From Acidovorax sp. Root219 (lineage in GTDB: Bacteria > Pseudomonadota > Gammaproteobacteria > Burkholderiales > Burkholderiaceae_C): a stretch of 46,365 nucleotides of DNA. The translations under genes were made by a program, and so were the position numbers. The stretch spans positions 151,817-198,181 of the forward strand of contig NZ_LMIJ01000046.1 in NCBI RefSeq assembly GCF_001428665.1, given 5' to 3'. Positions 9,626 to 17,719 of the stretch are shown here, in pieces. How positions within the stretch are numbered: position 1 is the first letter of the stretch; each line of letters begins with the position of its first letter. The notes under the pieces were generated by a model. The model was not told the origin of the DNA. It searched no databases and worked only from the letters and a program-made list of their open reading frames with translations.

Positions 9626-10803
9626 TGGAACAAACCACCCATGCAATGACCCCACCCAACGATGAACCCGGCAGTCTCTGGAGCGCCTGGCTCCAGGCCC
9701 TGGCCACCATCGGCCGCGACAAGGGCGTGCTGCTGCTGCTCGTGGCCGCGCCGGTGCTTTACGGCTTCTTCTACCCCTGGTTCTATGCCGACGAGGTGCT
9801 CACGCGCGTGCCCGTGGCCGTGGTGGACATGGACCGCAGCAGCCTGTCGCGCCAGATCACGCGCTTTGCCGAAGCCGACCCGCGCATCGAGGTGCGCCTG
9901 GTGACCGCCAGCGAGCGCGAGGCGCAGGAAGCGCTGTGGCGCGGCGAGGTGGAAGGCTATGCGTTGATACCCGCGAACCTCAAGCGCAGCGTGGTGCGCG
10001 GCGAGGAGGCCCTGGTCCGCGTCGAAGGCAACGGCGCCTATGCGCTGCTCAACAAGGCCGTGCAGTACGGCTTTGCGGAGGCCGTGGGCACCGTGTCTGC
10101 CGGCATCGAGATGCGCAAGCTGCAGGCTGCGGGCCAGAGCGCGCAGCAGGCCGCGGCCAGCCGCAACCCGGTGCAGCTGCAGATGGTGGCGCTGTTCAAC
10201 CCCACCGAAGGCTACGGCAGCTTCGTCGTGCCCGCCGTGGCCCTGCTGATCCTGCAGCAGACGCTGCTCATGGGTGCGGCCATGCTCACCGGCACCTGGG
10301 TGGAGGCCGGCCGGCACCGCGCCCGCGCCCGCACCTGGCTGGGCCGGCTGCTGGCGCTGTGCACGCTGGGCTGGGTCAGCGGCCTGTTCTACTTCGGCTG
10401 GATTTTTGTGCTGCACGACTACCCGCGCGGCGGCAACCCGCTGGGTGCCCTGGCGCTGCTGGCCTGCTACGTGCCCGCCATCGCGGCCCTGGGCGCGCTG
10501 ATCGGCCTGTGGGTGGGCAACCGCGAGCGCGCACTGCAGGTGCTGCTGTTCACCACCCTGCCGATCGCCTTCGTGGCCGGCTTCTCGTGGCCCGTGGAGG
10601 CCCTGCCCGAGCCGCTGCAGTGGCTGCGCTGGCTGCTGCCCAGCACCTCGGGCGTGCAGGCCTCGCTGCGCCTGAACCAGCTGGGCGCGCCCCTCGCGGC
10701 GGCCTTGCCCCAGCTGTGTGCGCTGGTGGCGCTATCTGCAGGGTGCACGGTGGCGCTGCTGGCTTGGACAAGGCCCCGGCCAGTACCCGGCCCTTCTGCC
10801 TGA
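9625..10803 (+). CDS. ABC-2 type exporter permease, second copy
   Basis: A 392-residue paralogue of the preceding permease with the same architecture: one N-terminal helix, an extracytoplasmic domain opening PVAVVDMDRSSLSRQITRFAEAD, and a C-terminal helix bundle with FVAGFSWPVEALPEPLQWL. The ATG at 9625 follows GGAGGAAGG and overlaps the upstream stop by 1 nt. It probably pairs with the first copy. No Walker A or LSGGQ sequence is found in either permease or elsewhere between 5097 and 13175. The next gene follows after 65 nt. Confidence 0.9.
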   Translation: MEQTTHAMTPPNDEPGSLWSAWLQALATIGRDKGVLLLLVAAPVLYGFFYPWFYADEVLTRVPVAVVDMDRSSLSRQITRFAEADPRIEVRLVTASEREAQEALWRGEVEGYALIPANLKRSVVRGEEALVRVEGNGAYALLNKAVQYGFAEAVGTVSAGIEMRKLQAAGQSAQQAAASRNPVQLQMVALFNPTEGYGSFVVPAVALLILQQTLLMGAAMLTGTWVEAGRHRARARTWLGRLLALCTLGWVSGLFYFGWIFVLHDYPRGGNPLGALALLACYVPAIAALGALIGLWVGNRERALQVLLFTTLPIAFVAGFSWPVEALPEPLQWLRWLLPSTSGVQASLRLNQLGAPLAAALPQLCALVALSAGCTVALLAWTRPRPVPGPSA

Positions 10804-10868
10804 GGAACTTCATCACCCGGGCTGCAACCCCGCGTACCATCACAGGCATTCCGGTACTCCCAGAGAAG

Positions 10869-13175
10869 ATGGCCTTGAAACACTCCGCACCGCCTGACCA
10901 TGCTCCCCGCGATGGCAACGCCTCGCACTACCAGCGCATCGTCGATGGCGTGCTGGCGGATTCCAGGCACCTGATGGAGCGCGTCGCCGAGGCCACGCGC
11001 ATGTCCCTGCAACTGCGCCAGGACCAGGCCCGCACCCCGGGCGAGCACCAGGGCATGCTCGAAGCGCAGCAGCAGTTGATGCGGCTCACCTCCGTGATGG
11101 GCGAGCGCTATCCTGGCGCGCTGCGCAAGGCACTCGAACAGCAGACCGCTGCGCCGGGGGAGGAAAAACCCTCGCGCTCCCTGTTCACCATCCATTTCGA
11201 CCAGCTCGAACTGATGGACGAGTCGCAGATCACCGAAAGCGTCGAGCGCGCCCGCGCCAGGCAGGTGCTGACTTCTGCCGTGGAGGGGCCGCTGGCCGAC
11301 CTCGACGCCCTGGTGTGCGCAGCCCAGGGCCTGCCCAGGGTGCAGCCCGAGCACAACCCCCTGCGCCCGGAAGTCTTCCTGCAGGCACTGCAGGCCGTGG
11401 TGTCGCAGATGCAGGCCACCGCGCAGGTGCGAAACGACTGGATGGCGCACATGGCCAAGGCCCTGGGCACGGAGCTCAAGGGCCTCTACCTCGCGCAGAT
11501 CGATCTGCTCAAGCAAGGCGGTGTGCGGCCCGTGGGCTACGCCATGCGCCAGGCCGACGGCGAGTATGTGTACGTTGCCCCAAGCAATGGCGAAACCTCT
11601 CCCGGCTTCGGCGCCGAAACGGACATGCTGGTACCGGCAGGCTCCGGCGACCCGCTGCTCACGCTCGACCGGCTGCGCCGCCTGCTGCTCGGCGAGTTCA
11701 GTGAGCAACCCGCGCCGCAGCAGTCCCCGGCGGCCGCGCCGGACAATGAACCCTTCGCCGAACGTTTTGCACGCGAGTTCGACAGCCCGGTACAGCTTCC
11801 CCAGATCGACCCGCCCGCCACGGATTTCGCCATGACCGTGCCCGCCGCCTTCGAAGCGCTGCAGGAGATGAACCAGGTCGGCCAGATGATGGAGCGCCTG
11901 GGCAGCCAGCGCGTCCAGCCGGGCGACGGCCCAGGGCAGCGGCGCGCCGCAGGGCTGGGGGACGCCCTGGGCATGGAGGTGGTCGCGCTGATGGTGGACA
12001 ACATCGCGCGCGACAGCCGGCTGCTGTGGCCTGTGCAGCAGTTCGTGCGCGCCCTGGAACCCGCCCTGATGCAGCTAACGGTGGCCGACCCCCGATTCTT
12101 CAGCAACAAGGAGCACCCCGCGCGCCGCCTGCTGCAGGACATCACCGACCACAGCATGGCCTTCAACGGGGCCGAGGCACCCGGCTTCAAGCGATTCATG
12201 CGCTCCCTCATGGACATTGCCGGCCCGCTGGCCTCGGCCACCATCGAAGGGGCAGATGACTTCGAGCAGGTCCGTCAGCAGTTGCACGCGCAATGGGCAG
12301 ACGGCGAGCAGGTGCGCGAAAAGGAGCGCCTGCGCGCCATCGAGGCGCTGGAGCACGCGGAGCAGCGCCACCTACTGGCGGCCAGGTTGTCCGGCGAGAT
12401 CCGCTTGCTGCCGCAGATCGACAGCATCCCCGGCGAGATTGCCCACTTCCTGCTCGGCCCCTGGGCCCAGGTCATGGCCCAGGCGCGCCTGACCGACAGG
12501 ACCGGCAGCGCCGACCCGGGCCGCTACCAGGAGCTGGTGGGAGCCCTGGTCTGGAGCGCGCAGCCCGAACTGACCCGCACGAACACCGGTGAGCTCGCGC
12601 GCCTGATCCCCCAACTGCTGCCTCGCCTGCGCGAAGGCCTCGCATTGATCGACTACCCCGCTGACAGGACCGAAGCCGTCTTCGCGCAGTTGATGCAATT
12701 GCACCAGCAGGCCTTCCAGGGCGGGCCCAAGCCTGCCGCTTCGCCCGCCGAAACGGAGCCTGCGGAACAAGCAACCCCGACCATGGACGAGGAGCCGTGG
12801 CTTGCGCCATCGGAAGCCCAGGATTCCGGCTTCATGGACGATTTGCAACCCTCCCAGCCCGGGACCCTGGAGCCCCCGCCCGAACCCACCCCGGTGGATG
12901 GACCCACCCGGCCTGCACTGGCCGTCGGCAGTTGGGTGAACCTGCTGGTGGCAGGCCAGTGGGAGCGCACCCAGCTGTCCTGGGTCGGCTCGCAGGGCAC
13001 CTTCTTCCTCTTTACCAACGCCTCCGGGCGCACCCAATCGATGACGCTGCGGCTGCTCGACCGGTGCATCCAGCAAGGCAGCCTGCAGGTGCTCAGCCAG
13101 CAGCCCGTGGTGGATGTCGCTCTGGACGCCGTGGCGCAGGCCGCCATGCGCAACAGCGTGGAAAGCAGGTTATGA
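10869..13175 (+). CDS. DUF1631-family protein
   Basis: A 768-residue cytoplasmic-looking protein with no signal peptide or membrane helix. It resembles the DUF1631 family, common in beta- and gammaproteobacteria. An N-terminal helical part is followed by a central helical region and an acidic, Pro-rich linker (about 620-690). The C-terminal small beta domain (VGSWVNLLVAGQWERTQLSWVG...GTFFLFTNASG) looks PilZ-like. Binding of a cyclic dinucleotide there would be inference, because the canonical RxxxR and DxSxxG motifs are not seen. Function is unknown. It lies 65 nt after the exporter operon and its end overlaps the convergent transporter gene by 6 nt. Confidence 0.75.
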   Translation: MALKHSAPPDHAPRDGNASHYQRIVDGVLADSRHLMERVAEATRMSLQLRQDQARTPGEHQGMLEAQQQLMRLTSVMGERYPGALRKALEQQTAAPGEEKPSRSLFTIHFDQLELMDESQITESVERARARQVLTSAVEGPLADLDALVCAAQGLPRVQPEHNPLRPEVFLQALQAVVSQMQATAQVRNDWMAHMAKALGTELKGLYLAQIDLLKQGGVRPVGYAMRQADGEYVYVAPSNGETSPGFGAETDMLVPAGSGDPLLTLDRLRRLLLGEFSEQPAPQQSPAAAPDNEPFAERFAREFDSPVQLPQIDPPATDFAMTVPAAFEALQEMNQVGQMMERLGSQRVQPGDGPGQRRAAGLGDALGMEVVALMVDNIARDSRLLWPVQQFVRALEPALMQLTVADPRFFSNKEHPARRLLQDITDHSMAFNGAEAPGFKRFMRSLMDIAGPLASATIEGADDFEQVRQQLHAQWADGEQVREKERLRAIEALEHAEQRHLLAARLSGEIRLLPQIDSIPGEIAHFLLGPWAQVMAQARLTDRTGSADPGRYQELVGALVWSAQPELTRTNTGELARLIPQLLPRLREGLALIDYPADRTEAVFAQLMQLHQQAFQGGPKPAASPAETEPAEQATPTMDEEPWLAPSEAQDSGFMDDLQPSQPGTLEPPPEPTPVDGPTRPALAVGSWVNLLVAGQWERTQLSWVGSQGTFFLFTNASGRTQSMTLRLLDRCIQQGSLQVLSQQPVVDVALDAVAQAAMRNSVESRL

Positions 13176-14045
13176 GCCCGGGGTGTTCTGCCCCGGCCTG
13201 CGCAGCACCAGCATGCCGAACAGCGGCGCCATGATGTACATGCTGACCGAGTAGATGGCGGCTGGCAGCGCGAGCTGGAAGTTGTTGAGCACCGACAGCG
13301 CGATGAAGATCGCCAGCGTGGAGTTGTGGATGCCGATCTCGAAGCCGATGGCCGTGGCCATGGACTTGTCTATGCCCACCGCGCGCGGCAGGAAGTAGCC
13401 GGCACCCAGGCTCAGCGCATTGAACAGCAGCACGGCCGGGCCGATGTCGGCAAACGATGCCGACAGCGCCGCCCATTCCTTGGCAATGGCAATCAGCGCG
13501 AACGACGCGAGCACCACGGCGCTGAAGATCTTCATCGGCTTTTCCATGCGCGCGCTGAAGGCCGGGGCGCGCCGGTGCACCCACATGCCCACGACCACAG
13601 GGATGAGCACGATCACGATCACCTCCAGCACCTTGCCGAACTGCAGCGGCACCACCTGGCCCGTTTTGGCAAAGGTGGCGATGGCCCAGTTGGTGATGAG
13701 CGGCAGGCTCACGATGGACAGCACCGTGTTGATGGCCGTGAGCGAGATGTTCATCGCCACGTTGCCGCCGAACAGGTGGCTGAACAGATTGGCCGACACG
13801 CCGCCCGGCGATGCCGCCAGCAGCATCAGCCCCACGGCATACAGCGGCGGCACGCCCAGCAGCACGATGAGGCCGTAGCAGGCCGCCGGCAGCACCAGCA
13901 CCTGCAGCACCAGGGCCAGCAGCACAGCGCGCGGGTACTGCAGCAGGCGCTTGAAGTCCGCCACGGTGAGCGACAGGCCCAGGCCGAACATGACGAGGCC
14001 CAGCGCAATGAACAGCAGCGTGGGCAGGATGGAAATGAAACTCAT
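13170..14045 (-). CDS. Bile acid:sodium symporter (BASS) family transporter
   Basis: A 291-residue inner-membrane protein of about nine or ten hydrophobic helices, typical of the BASS/SBF family. These move organic anions (bile acids, pantoate, pyruvate and others in different members) with sodium. The conserved stretches LLAASPGGVSANLFSHLFGGN (about 77-97) and GFEIGIHNSTLAIFIAL (about 234-250) form the crossover sodium-site region. Substrate cannot be assigned from sequence. The gene is downstream of the DUF962 gene on the same strand, but two strong hairpins lie between, so co-transcription is uncertain. Confidence 0.9.
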   Translation of the reverse strand: MSFISILPTLLFIALGLVMFGLGLSLTVADFKRLLQYPRAVLLALVLQVLVLPAACYGLIVLLGVPPLYAVGLMLLAASPGGVSANLFSHLFGGNVAMNISLTAINTVLSIVSLPLITNWAIATFAKTGQVVPLQFGKVLEVIVIVLIPVVVGMWVHRRAPAFSARMEKPMKIFSAVVLASFALIAIAKEWAALSASFADIGPAVLLFNALSLGAGYFLPRAVGIDKSMATAIGFEIGIHNSTLAIFIALSVLNNFQLALPAAIYSVSMYIMAPLFGMLVLRRPGQNTPGS

Positions 14046-14055
14046 GGTGCGCTCA

Positions 14056-14076
14056 CGCGGCCAGGGGCTGGCCGCG
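14056..14076 (-). terminator. Hairpin upstream of the BASS gene
   Basis: Perfect 9-bp stem CGCGGCCAG/CTGGCCGCG with a 3-nt loop, immediately ahead of the BASS start codon. No T tract follows on either strand, so it is a structural element rather than a proven terminator. It may sit in the 5' leader of the BASS transcript. Confidence 0.35.
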
Positions 14077-14089
14077 CTCCTGTGGCAAA

Positions 14090-14120
14090 GCCCACGGCAC
14101 CGCCATGCGGTGCCGTGGGC
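14090..14120 (-). terminator. Strong 13-bp hairpin after the DUF962 gene
   Basis: Perfect 13-bp stem (GCCCACGGCACCG/CGGTGCCGTGGGC) with a 5-nt loop, 40 nt past the DUF962 stop. On the minus strand it is followed by CTTTGCC, a short T tract. It is the likely 3' end of the DUF962 transcript, although the weak tail leaves room for read-through. Confidence 0.6.
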
Positions 14121-14160
14121 AAAAGTCGATGAACGAGGAGAGAGGGGGAGATGCGCCGGT

Positions 14161-14688
14161 TCAGGCCGCTGCAGTCGGGCCCGTGCGCAGGCGCACCGGG
14201 CCGCTGCGCTGCTCGATGGCGTGCTGCACTTCCTTGCGCAGGCCCATCAGAAAGCCCAACTCGGCCACCACGAAGAGCGGCCCCACGATCAGGCCTGCCA
14301 GGTCGTCCACGAAGGCGGGCTTGCGGCCCTCGTAGTAGTGGCCCACGAACTGGATCACCCAGCCCACGGCGAACAGGCCCAGGCCCGTGGCCAGCCACAG
14401 CGTGGTGCCTTGCAGCGCCAGCCATTGGCCGCCGGCCAGCATGGCGGCCTGCAGCGCGGCCATCACCAGGCCAAAGCGCGTATCGAGCCGGAAGTAGAAG
14501 ACACTGGCCGCGATGGCCGCCACCAGCGCCGGCCCCACGGGCACGCCACCCAGCAGCCAGACGGGGCGCGAGAGCAGGATCACCACGGCAAACATGATCA
14601 TCGGCACGCCCACGAAATGGGTGTGGATGTTGCGCGGGTCGCGGTGGTAGTCGGCGTACTGGGCCAGGTGGTCGATCAGGGTTTTCAT
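14161..14688 (-). CDS. DUF962 (Mpo1/YGL010w-like) membrane protein
   Basis: A 175-residue protein with about four hydrophobic helices. It matches the DUF962 family, whose yeast member Mpo1 is an iron-dependent dioxygenase in 2-hydroxy fatty acid alpha-oxidation. His residues in the N-terminal YHRDPRNIHTHFVG motif (about 14-27) and in VGHYYEGRKPAF (about 124-135) are the conserved ones and are present. The N-terminal half also carries the usual PLL-type helix pair. Whether the bacterial protein acts on hydroxy fatty acids is not shown. The ATG at 14688 follows AGGAG. It is divergent from the Crp/Fnr-type gene. Confidence 0.82.
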   Translation of the reverse strand: MKTLIDHLAQYADYHRDPRNIHTHFVGVPMIMFAVVILLSRPVWLLGGVPVGPALVAAIAASVFYFRLDTRFGLVMAALQAAMLAGGQWLALQGTTLWLATGLGLFAVGWVIQFVGHYYEGRKPAFVDDLAGLIVGPLFVVAELGFLMGLRKEVQHAIEQRSGPVRLRTGPTAAA

Positions 14689-14788
14689 GGGTGTCTCCTG
14701 GTTGTTGTTGTAAGCAGCATCCATACTCGTGCGGCGCCCGCCCCCCGTCTGTCGGGGAGCCGACACAAACCCAGCCTTACCCGACTGC

Positions 14789-15493
14789 ATGACCGACCCC
14801 GCCGCCTACCTTCCCGTGCTCCAGTCCGGCCGCTGGTTTGCCCACCTGCCGCCCGACTTCGCCCAGCCCCTGCTGGCCATGGCCCACCTGCGCCAGCTGG
14901 CGCCGGGCGAGGTGCTCTTTCTGCGCGGCGATGCGCCCTGCGGGCTGTATGCCGTGGTGCGCGGCGCGATCAGCATTTCGGGCACGGGCGGGCGGGCCGA
15001 CGAAGCGCGCGCCGCCATGCTCACGCGGCTGGAGCCCCCGCACTGGTTCGGCGAGATCTCGGTGTTCGACAATTCGGCCCGCACGCACGATGCCCACGCG
15101 GCCGAAGCCAGCACCCTGCTGCAGATACCGCACGACCCTCTGCAGGCCTGGCTCACCGCCCACCCTCAGCACTGGCATGCGCTGGCCCTCTTGCTCACCG
15201 ACAAGCTGCGCACCGCCTTCGTGGCCATCGAAGAACTGGCCCTGCTGCCTGCCGGCCAGCGCCTGGCGCGCCGCCTGGTGATGATGGCCGAGGGCTACGG
15301 CCAGTGGACGGCCGAGGGCCAGTCGCGCCGGGTGATCGGCATATCCCAGGAGCAGCTGTCGCTGATGCTGGCCATTTCGCGCCAGACCACCAATCAGATC
15401 CTCAAGGACCTGGAGGGCCGCGCCCTGGTGCGCGTGCACCGCGGCGAGGTGGAGATCCTGGACCTGGCGGCCCTGCGCGCCACTTGCTACTGA
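14789..15493 (+). CDS. Crp/Fnr-family transcriptional regulator
   Basis: A 234-residue regulator. It has an N-terminal cyclic-nucleotide-binding-like beta barrel (LAPGEVLFLRGDAPCGLYAVVRGAISIS, HWFGEISVFDNSAR), a dimerisation helix, and a C-terminal winged helix-turn-helix (GISQEQLSLMLAISRQTTNQILKDLE, about 185-210). No N-terminal cysteine cluster is present, so it is not an Fe-S Fnr. The cAMP-binding pocket Arg/Ser pattern of Crp is only partly matched, so the ligand is open. The start at 14789 is chosen over an upstream in-frame ATG because the fold begins soon after. It is followed on the same strand by the aldehyde dehydrogenase gene, a possible target. Confidence 0.9.
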   Translation: MTDPAAYLPVLQSGRWFAHLPPDFAQPLLAMAHLRQLAPGEVLFLRGDAPCGLYAVVRGAISISGTGGRADEARAAMLTRLEPPHWFGEISVFDNSARTHDAHAAEASTLLQIPHDPLQAWLTAHPQHWHALALLLTDKLRTAFVAIEELALLPAGQRLARRLVMMAEGYGQWTAEGQSRRVIGISQEQLSLMLAISRQTTNQILKDLEGRALVRVHRGEVEILDLAALRATCY

Positions 15494-15530
15494 ATCAATA
15501 GCGCCCAGCACACACGGGTTATCACCCAAG

Positions 15531-15579
15531 TGCATTTGGGAGCAAAATACTAAGAACACTTTGCATTTCCGGGCAAAAT
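15531..15579 (+). repeat. Two 18-bp direct repeats before the aldehyde dehydrogenase start
   Basis: TGCATTTGGGAGCAAAAT (15531-15548) and TGCATTTCCGGGCAAAAT (15562-15579) match at 15 of 18 positions and start 31 bp apart, close to three helical turns. Each has an internal dyad (CATTT-N7-AAATG in the second). The second ends 6 nt before the ATG at 15586, where no Shine-Dalgarno sequence is seen. Binding sites for a regulator are the simplest reading; the neighbouring Crp/Fnr protein is a candidate. Confidence 0.55.
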
Positions 15580-15585
15580 GGCGGC

Positions 15586-17019
15586 ATGCAACTGAACTAC
15601 ATCGCCAACGCCTCTGTTCCGTCCTCGTCGGGCCGCACGCTTGCCGTGATCGACCCGTCCGACGGCCAGCCCTTCGACGAGATCCAGCGCAGCAACGCCG
15701 ATGACATCGACGCGGCGGTGCATGCGGCGCGCCAGTGCTACAACGCAGTGTGGCAGCGCATGGCACCGGCCGACCGGGGCCGCCTGCTGCAGCGCCTGTC
15801 GGCCAAGGTGCTCGAGCATGCCGACGAGCTCACGGCGCTGGAGCAGCGCGACTGCGGCAAGCCCACCAAGCAGGCCCGCGCCGACACGCTGGCGCTGGCG
15901 CGCTACTTCGAGTTCTATGCCGGTGCCTGCGACAAGCTGCATGGCGAGACCCTGCCCTACCTGGACGGCTACAGCGTGCTCACCTGGCGCGAGCCGCATG
16001 GGGTGACGGGCCATGTGATCCCCTGGAACTACCCGATGCAGATCTTTGGCCGCAGCGTGGGCGGTGCCCTGGCGGCCGGCAACGTCTGCGTGGTCAAGCC
16101 GGCCGAGGACGCCTGCCTGTCGCTGATCCGCGTGGCGCAGCTGGCGGCCGAGGTGGGCTTTCCGTCCGGCGCGCTGAACATCGTCACGGGCTACGGCCAC
16201 GAGGTGGGCGACGCGCTGGCGCGCCACCCGGGCATCGACCACATTAGCTTCACCGGCAGCCCCAAGATCGGCACGCTGATCCAGCAGGTGGCGGCCGAGC
16301 GCCACTGCCCGGTGACGCTGGAGCTCGGCGGCAAGAGCCCGCAGATCATCTTTGCCGATGCCGACCTGGATGCCGCCGTGCCCGTGGTGATCAACGCCAT
16401 CGTGCAGAACGCGGGCCAGACCTGCAGCGCCGGCTCGCGCGTGCTGATCGACTCGCTGATCTACGAACCGCTGCTCGAACGCCTGGGCAAGGCCTTTGAA
16501 CAGCTGCGCGTGGGCCCCGCGGCCATGGACCTCGATGTGGGCCCGCTGATCCGCCAGACCCAGCAGCAGCGCGTGTGGGACTTTCTGTCTGACGCGCAAG
16601 TCGCTGGCATCCCCATGGTGGCCCAGGGCGTGGTGGTGGACGAGTCGCCCGAAGGCGGCTTCTACCAGGCCCCCACGCTGCTGCGGGATGTGCCGGTGCA
16701 GCACCGCCTGGCGCAGGAGGAAGTCTTCGGCCCCGTGCTCTCGGCCATGGCCTTCCAGGACGAGGACCATGCGGTGGAGCTGGCCAATGCCACCCAGTTC
16801 GGCCTGGTGGCCGGCATCTGGACACGCGACGGCTCGCGCCAGTTCCGCATGGCCAAGCGCGTGCACAGCGGCCAGGTGTTCATCAACAACTACGGCGCCG
16901 GCGGCGGCGTGGAGCTGCCCTTCGGCGGCGTGAAGTCCAGCGGCTACGGGCGCGAAAAGGGCTTCGAGGCGCTGTACGGCTTCACCACCCTCAAGACCGT
17001 GGCGATCAAGCACGGTTGA
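15586..17019 (+). CDS. NAD(P)+-dependent aldehyde dehydrogenase
   Basis: A 477-residue member of the aldehyde dehydrogenase superfamily, oxidising an aldehyde to the acid in the cytoplasm. Catalytic Cys280 lies in NAGQTCSAGSR and general base Glu246 in LELGGKSP. The Asn of WNYPMQ and the FTGS nucleotide-binding turn are in place. Length is slightly under the usual 490-500, with a short N-terminus. It resembles the betaine/gamma-aminobutyraldehyde type group, but the substrate is not predictable. DUF2889 and SDR genes follow on the same strand (51 and 61 nt gaps), so it may act in a shared catabolic route, the SDR supplying an aldehyde or ketone step. Confidence 0.93.
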   Translation: MQLNYIANASVPSSSGRTLAVIDPSDGQPFDEIQRSNADDIDAAVHAARQCYNAVWQRMAPADRGRLLQRLSAKVLEHADELTALEQRDCGKPTKQARADTLALARYFEFYAGACDKLHGETLPYLDGYSVLTWREPHGVTGHVIPWNYPMQIFGRSVGGALAAGNVCVVKPAEDACLSLIRVAQLAAEVGFPSGALNIVTGYGHEVGDALARHPGIDHISFTGSPKIGTLIQQVAAERHCPVTLELGGKSPQIIFADADLDAAVPVVINAIVQNAGQTCSAGSRVLIDSLIYEPLLERLGKAFEQLRVGPAAMDLDVGPLIRQTQQQRVWDFLSDAQVAGIPMVAQGVVVDESPEGGFYQAPTLLRDVPVQHRLAQEEVFGPVLSAMAFQDEDHAVELANATQFGLVAGIWTRDGSRQFRMAKRVHSGQVFINNYGAGGGVELPFGGVKSSGYGREKGFEALYGFTTLKTVAIKHG

Positions 17020-17070
17020 TTGCGGCGCTCGCCGACCTGGCGGGCACCGATTTGCGCAAGACCTCTTTCC

Positions 17071-17658
17071 ATGCCCCTGAGCCCCCCCGCCCCCCGCACC
17101 GCCCGGCATGTCCGGCGCGTGACCTACCAGGGCTATGAACGCGACGATGGCCTGTGGGACATCGAAGGCGAGCTGCACGACAGCAAGGCCTACGATGCCC
17201 CCGTGCACCGTGGCGAGGGCGTGCGGCGCGCGGGCGAGCCCATCCACCACATGCTGCTGCGCGTCACGGTGGACCGCCAGCTCGTGGTGCAGGCCATCGA
17301 CGTGGCGATGGATGCCCACCCGCTCAAGGACTGCCCGCTGGCCCAGGCCGCGCTGCAGCAGATGGTGGGCTGCAGCATGACCCGCGGCTGGCGCCAGGCC
17401 ATCCAGAAGCACCTGGGTGGCGTGGCCAGCTGCACCCACCTGCGCGAGCTGCTGTTCAACCTGGCCACCGCCGCCTTCCAGTCCGTCACCGCCGTGTTCG
17501 CACCGCCTGCCAATGGCGACCCGCCGCGCCACTTGAACCAGTGCACGGGCTGGGCCTTCGACGGCAACGGCGTGAAGGAGCACTTTCCGCAGTTCTACGG
17601 CCGCGTGCCCGCTGCAATCAGCAAACCCGACACGGCGGCACCGCCCGCCGAACGCTGA
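17071..17658 (+). CDS. DUF2889-family protein
   Basis: A 195-residue protein resembling DUF2889. Recognisable segments are the opening RRVTYQGYERDDGLWDIEGEL, a DSKAYD stretch, HHMLLRVTVD, a Cys-containing MVGCSMTRGWRQ segment and CTHLRELLFNLATAAFQ. No membrane helix or signal peptide is present. The family has no established reaction, and its members often lie beside oxidoreductase or aromatic-degradation genes. The frame is open 51 nt further upstream, but the first ATG with homologous sequence is at 17071. It lies between the aldehyde dehydrogenase and the SDR on the same strand, so a role in the same pathway is inferred. Confidence 0.78.
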   Translation: MPLSPPAPRTARHVRRVTYQGYERDDGLWDIEGELHDSKAYDAPVHRGEGVRRAGEPIHHMLLRVTVDRQLVVQAIDVAMDAHPLKDCPLAQAALQQMVGCSMTRGWRQAIQKHLGGVASCTHLRELLFNLATAAFQSVTAVFAPPANGDPPRHLNQCTGWAFDGNGVKEHFPQFYGRVPAAISKPDTAAPPAER

Positions 17659-17719
17659 CCACAGCAGTTCCACACCTTTTTTTTTACCGCCCCATTTTCC
17701 AAAGACAGGGAGACACTCC

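Noticed and set aside
9936..10868. In-frame upstream extension of the DUF1631 gene inside the second permease gene
   Set aside because: The extension overlaps a well-supported permease in another frame; the family-like sequence begins at the ATG at 10869.
17003..17019. ATCAA-N6-TTGAT dyad at the end of the aldehyde dehydrogenase gene, considered as an Fnr site
   Set aside because: The half-sites face outward and the spacing is six instead of four, and it lies inside coding sequence.
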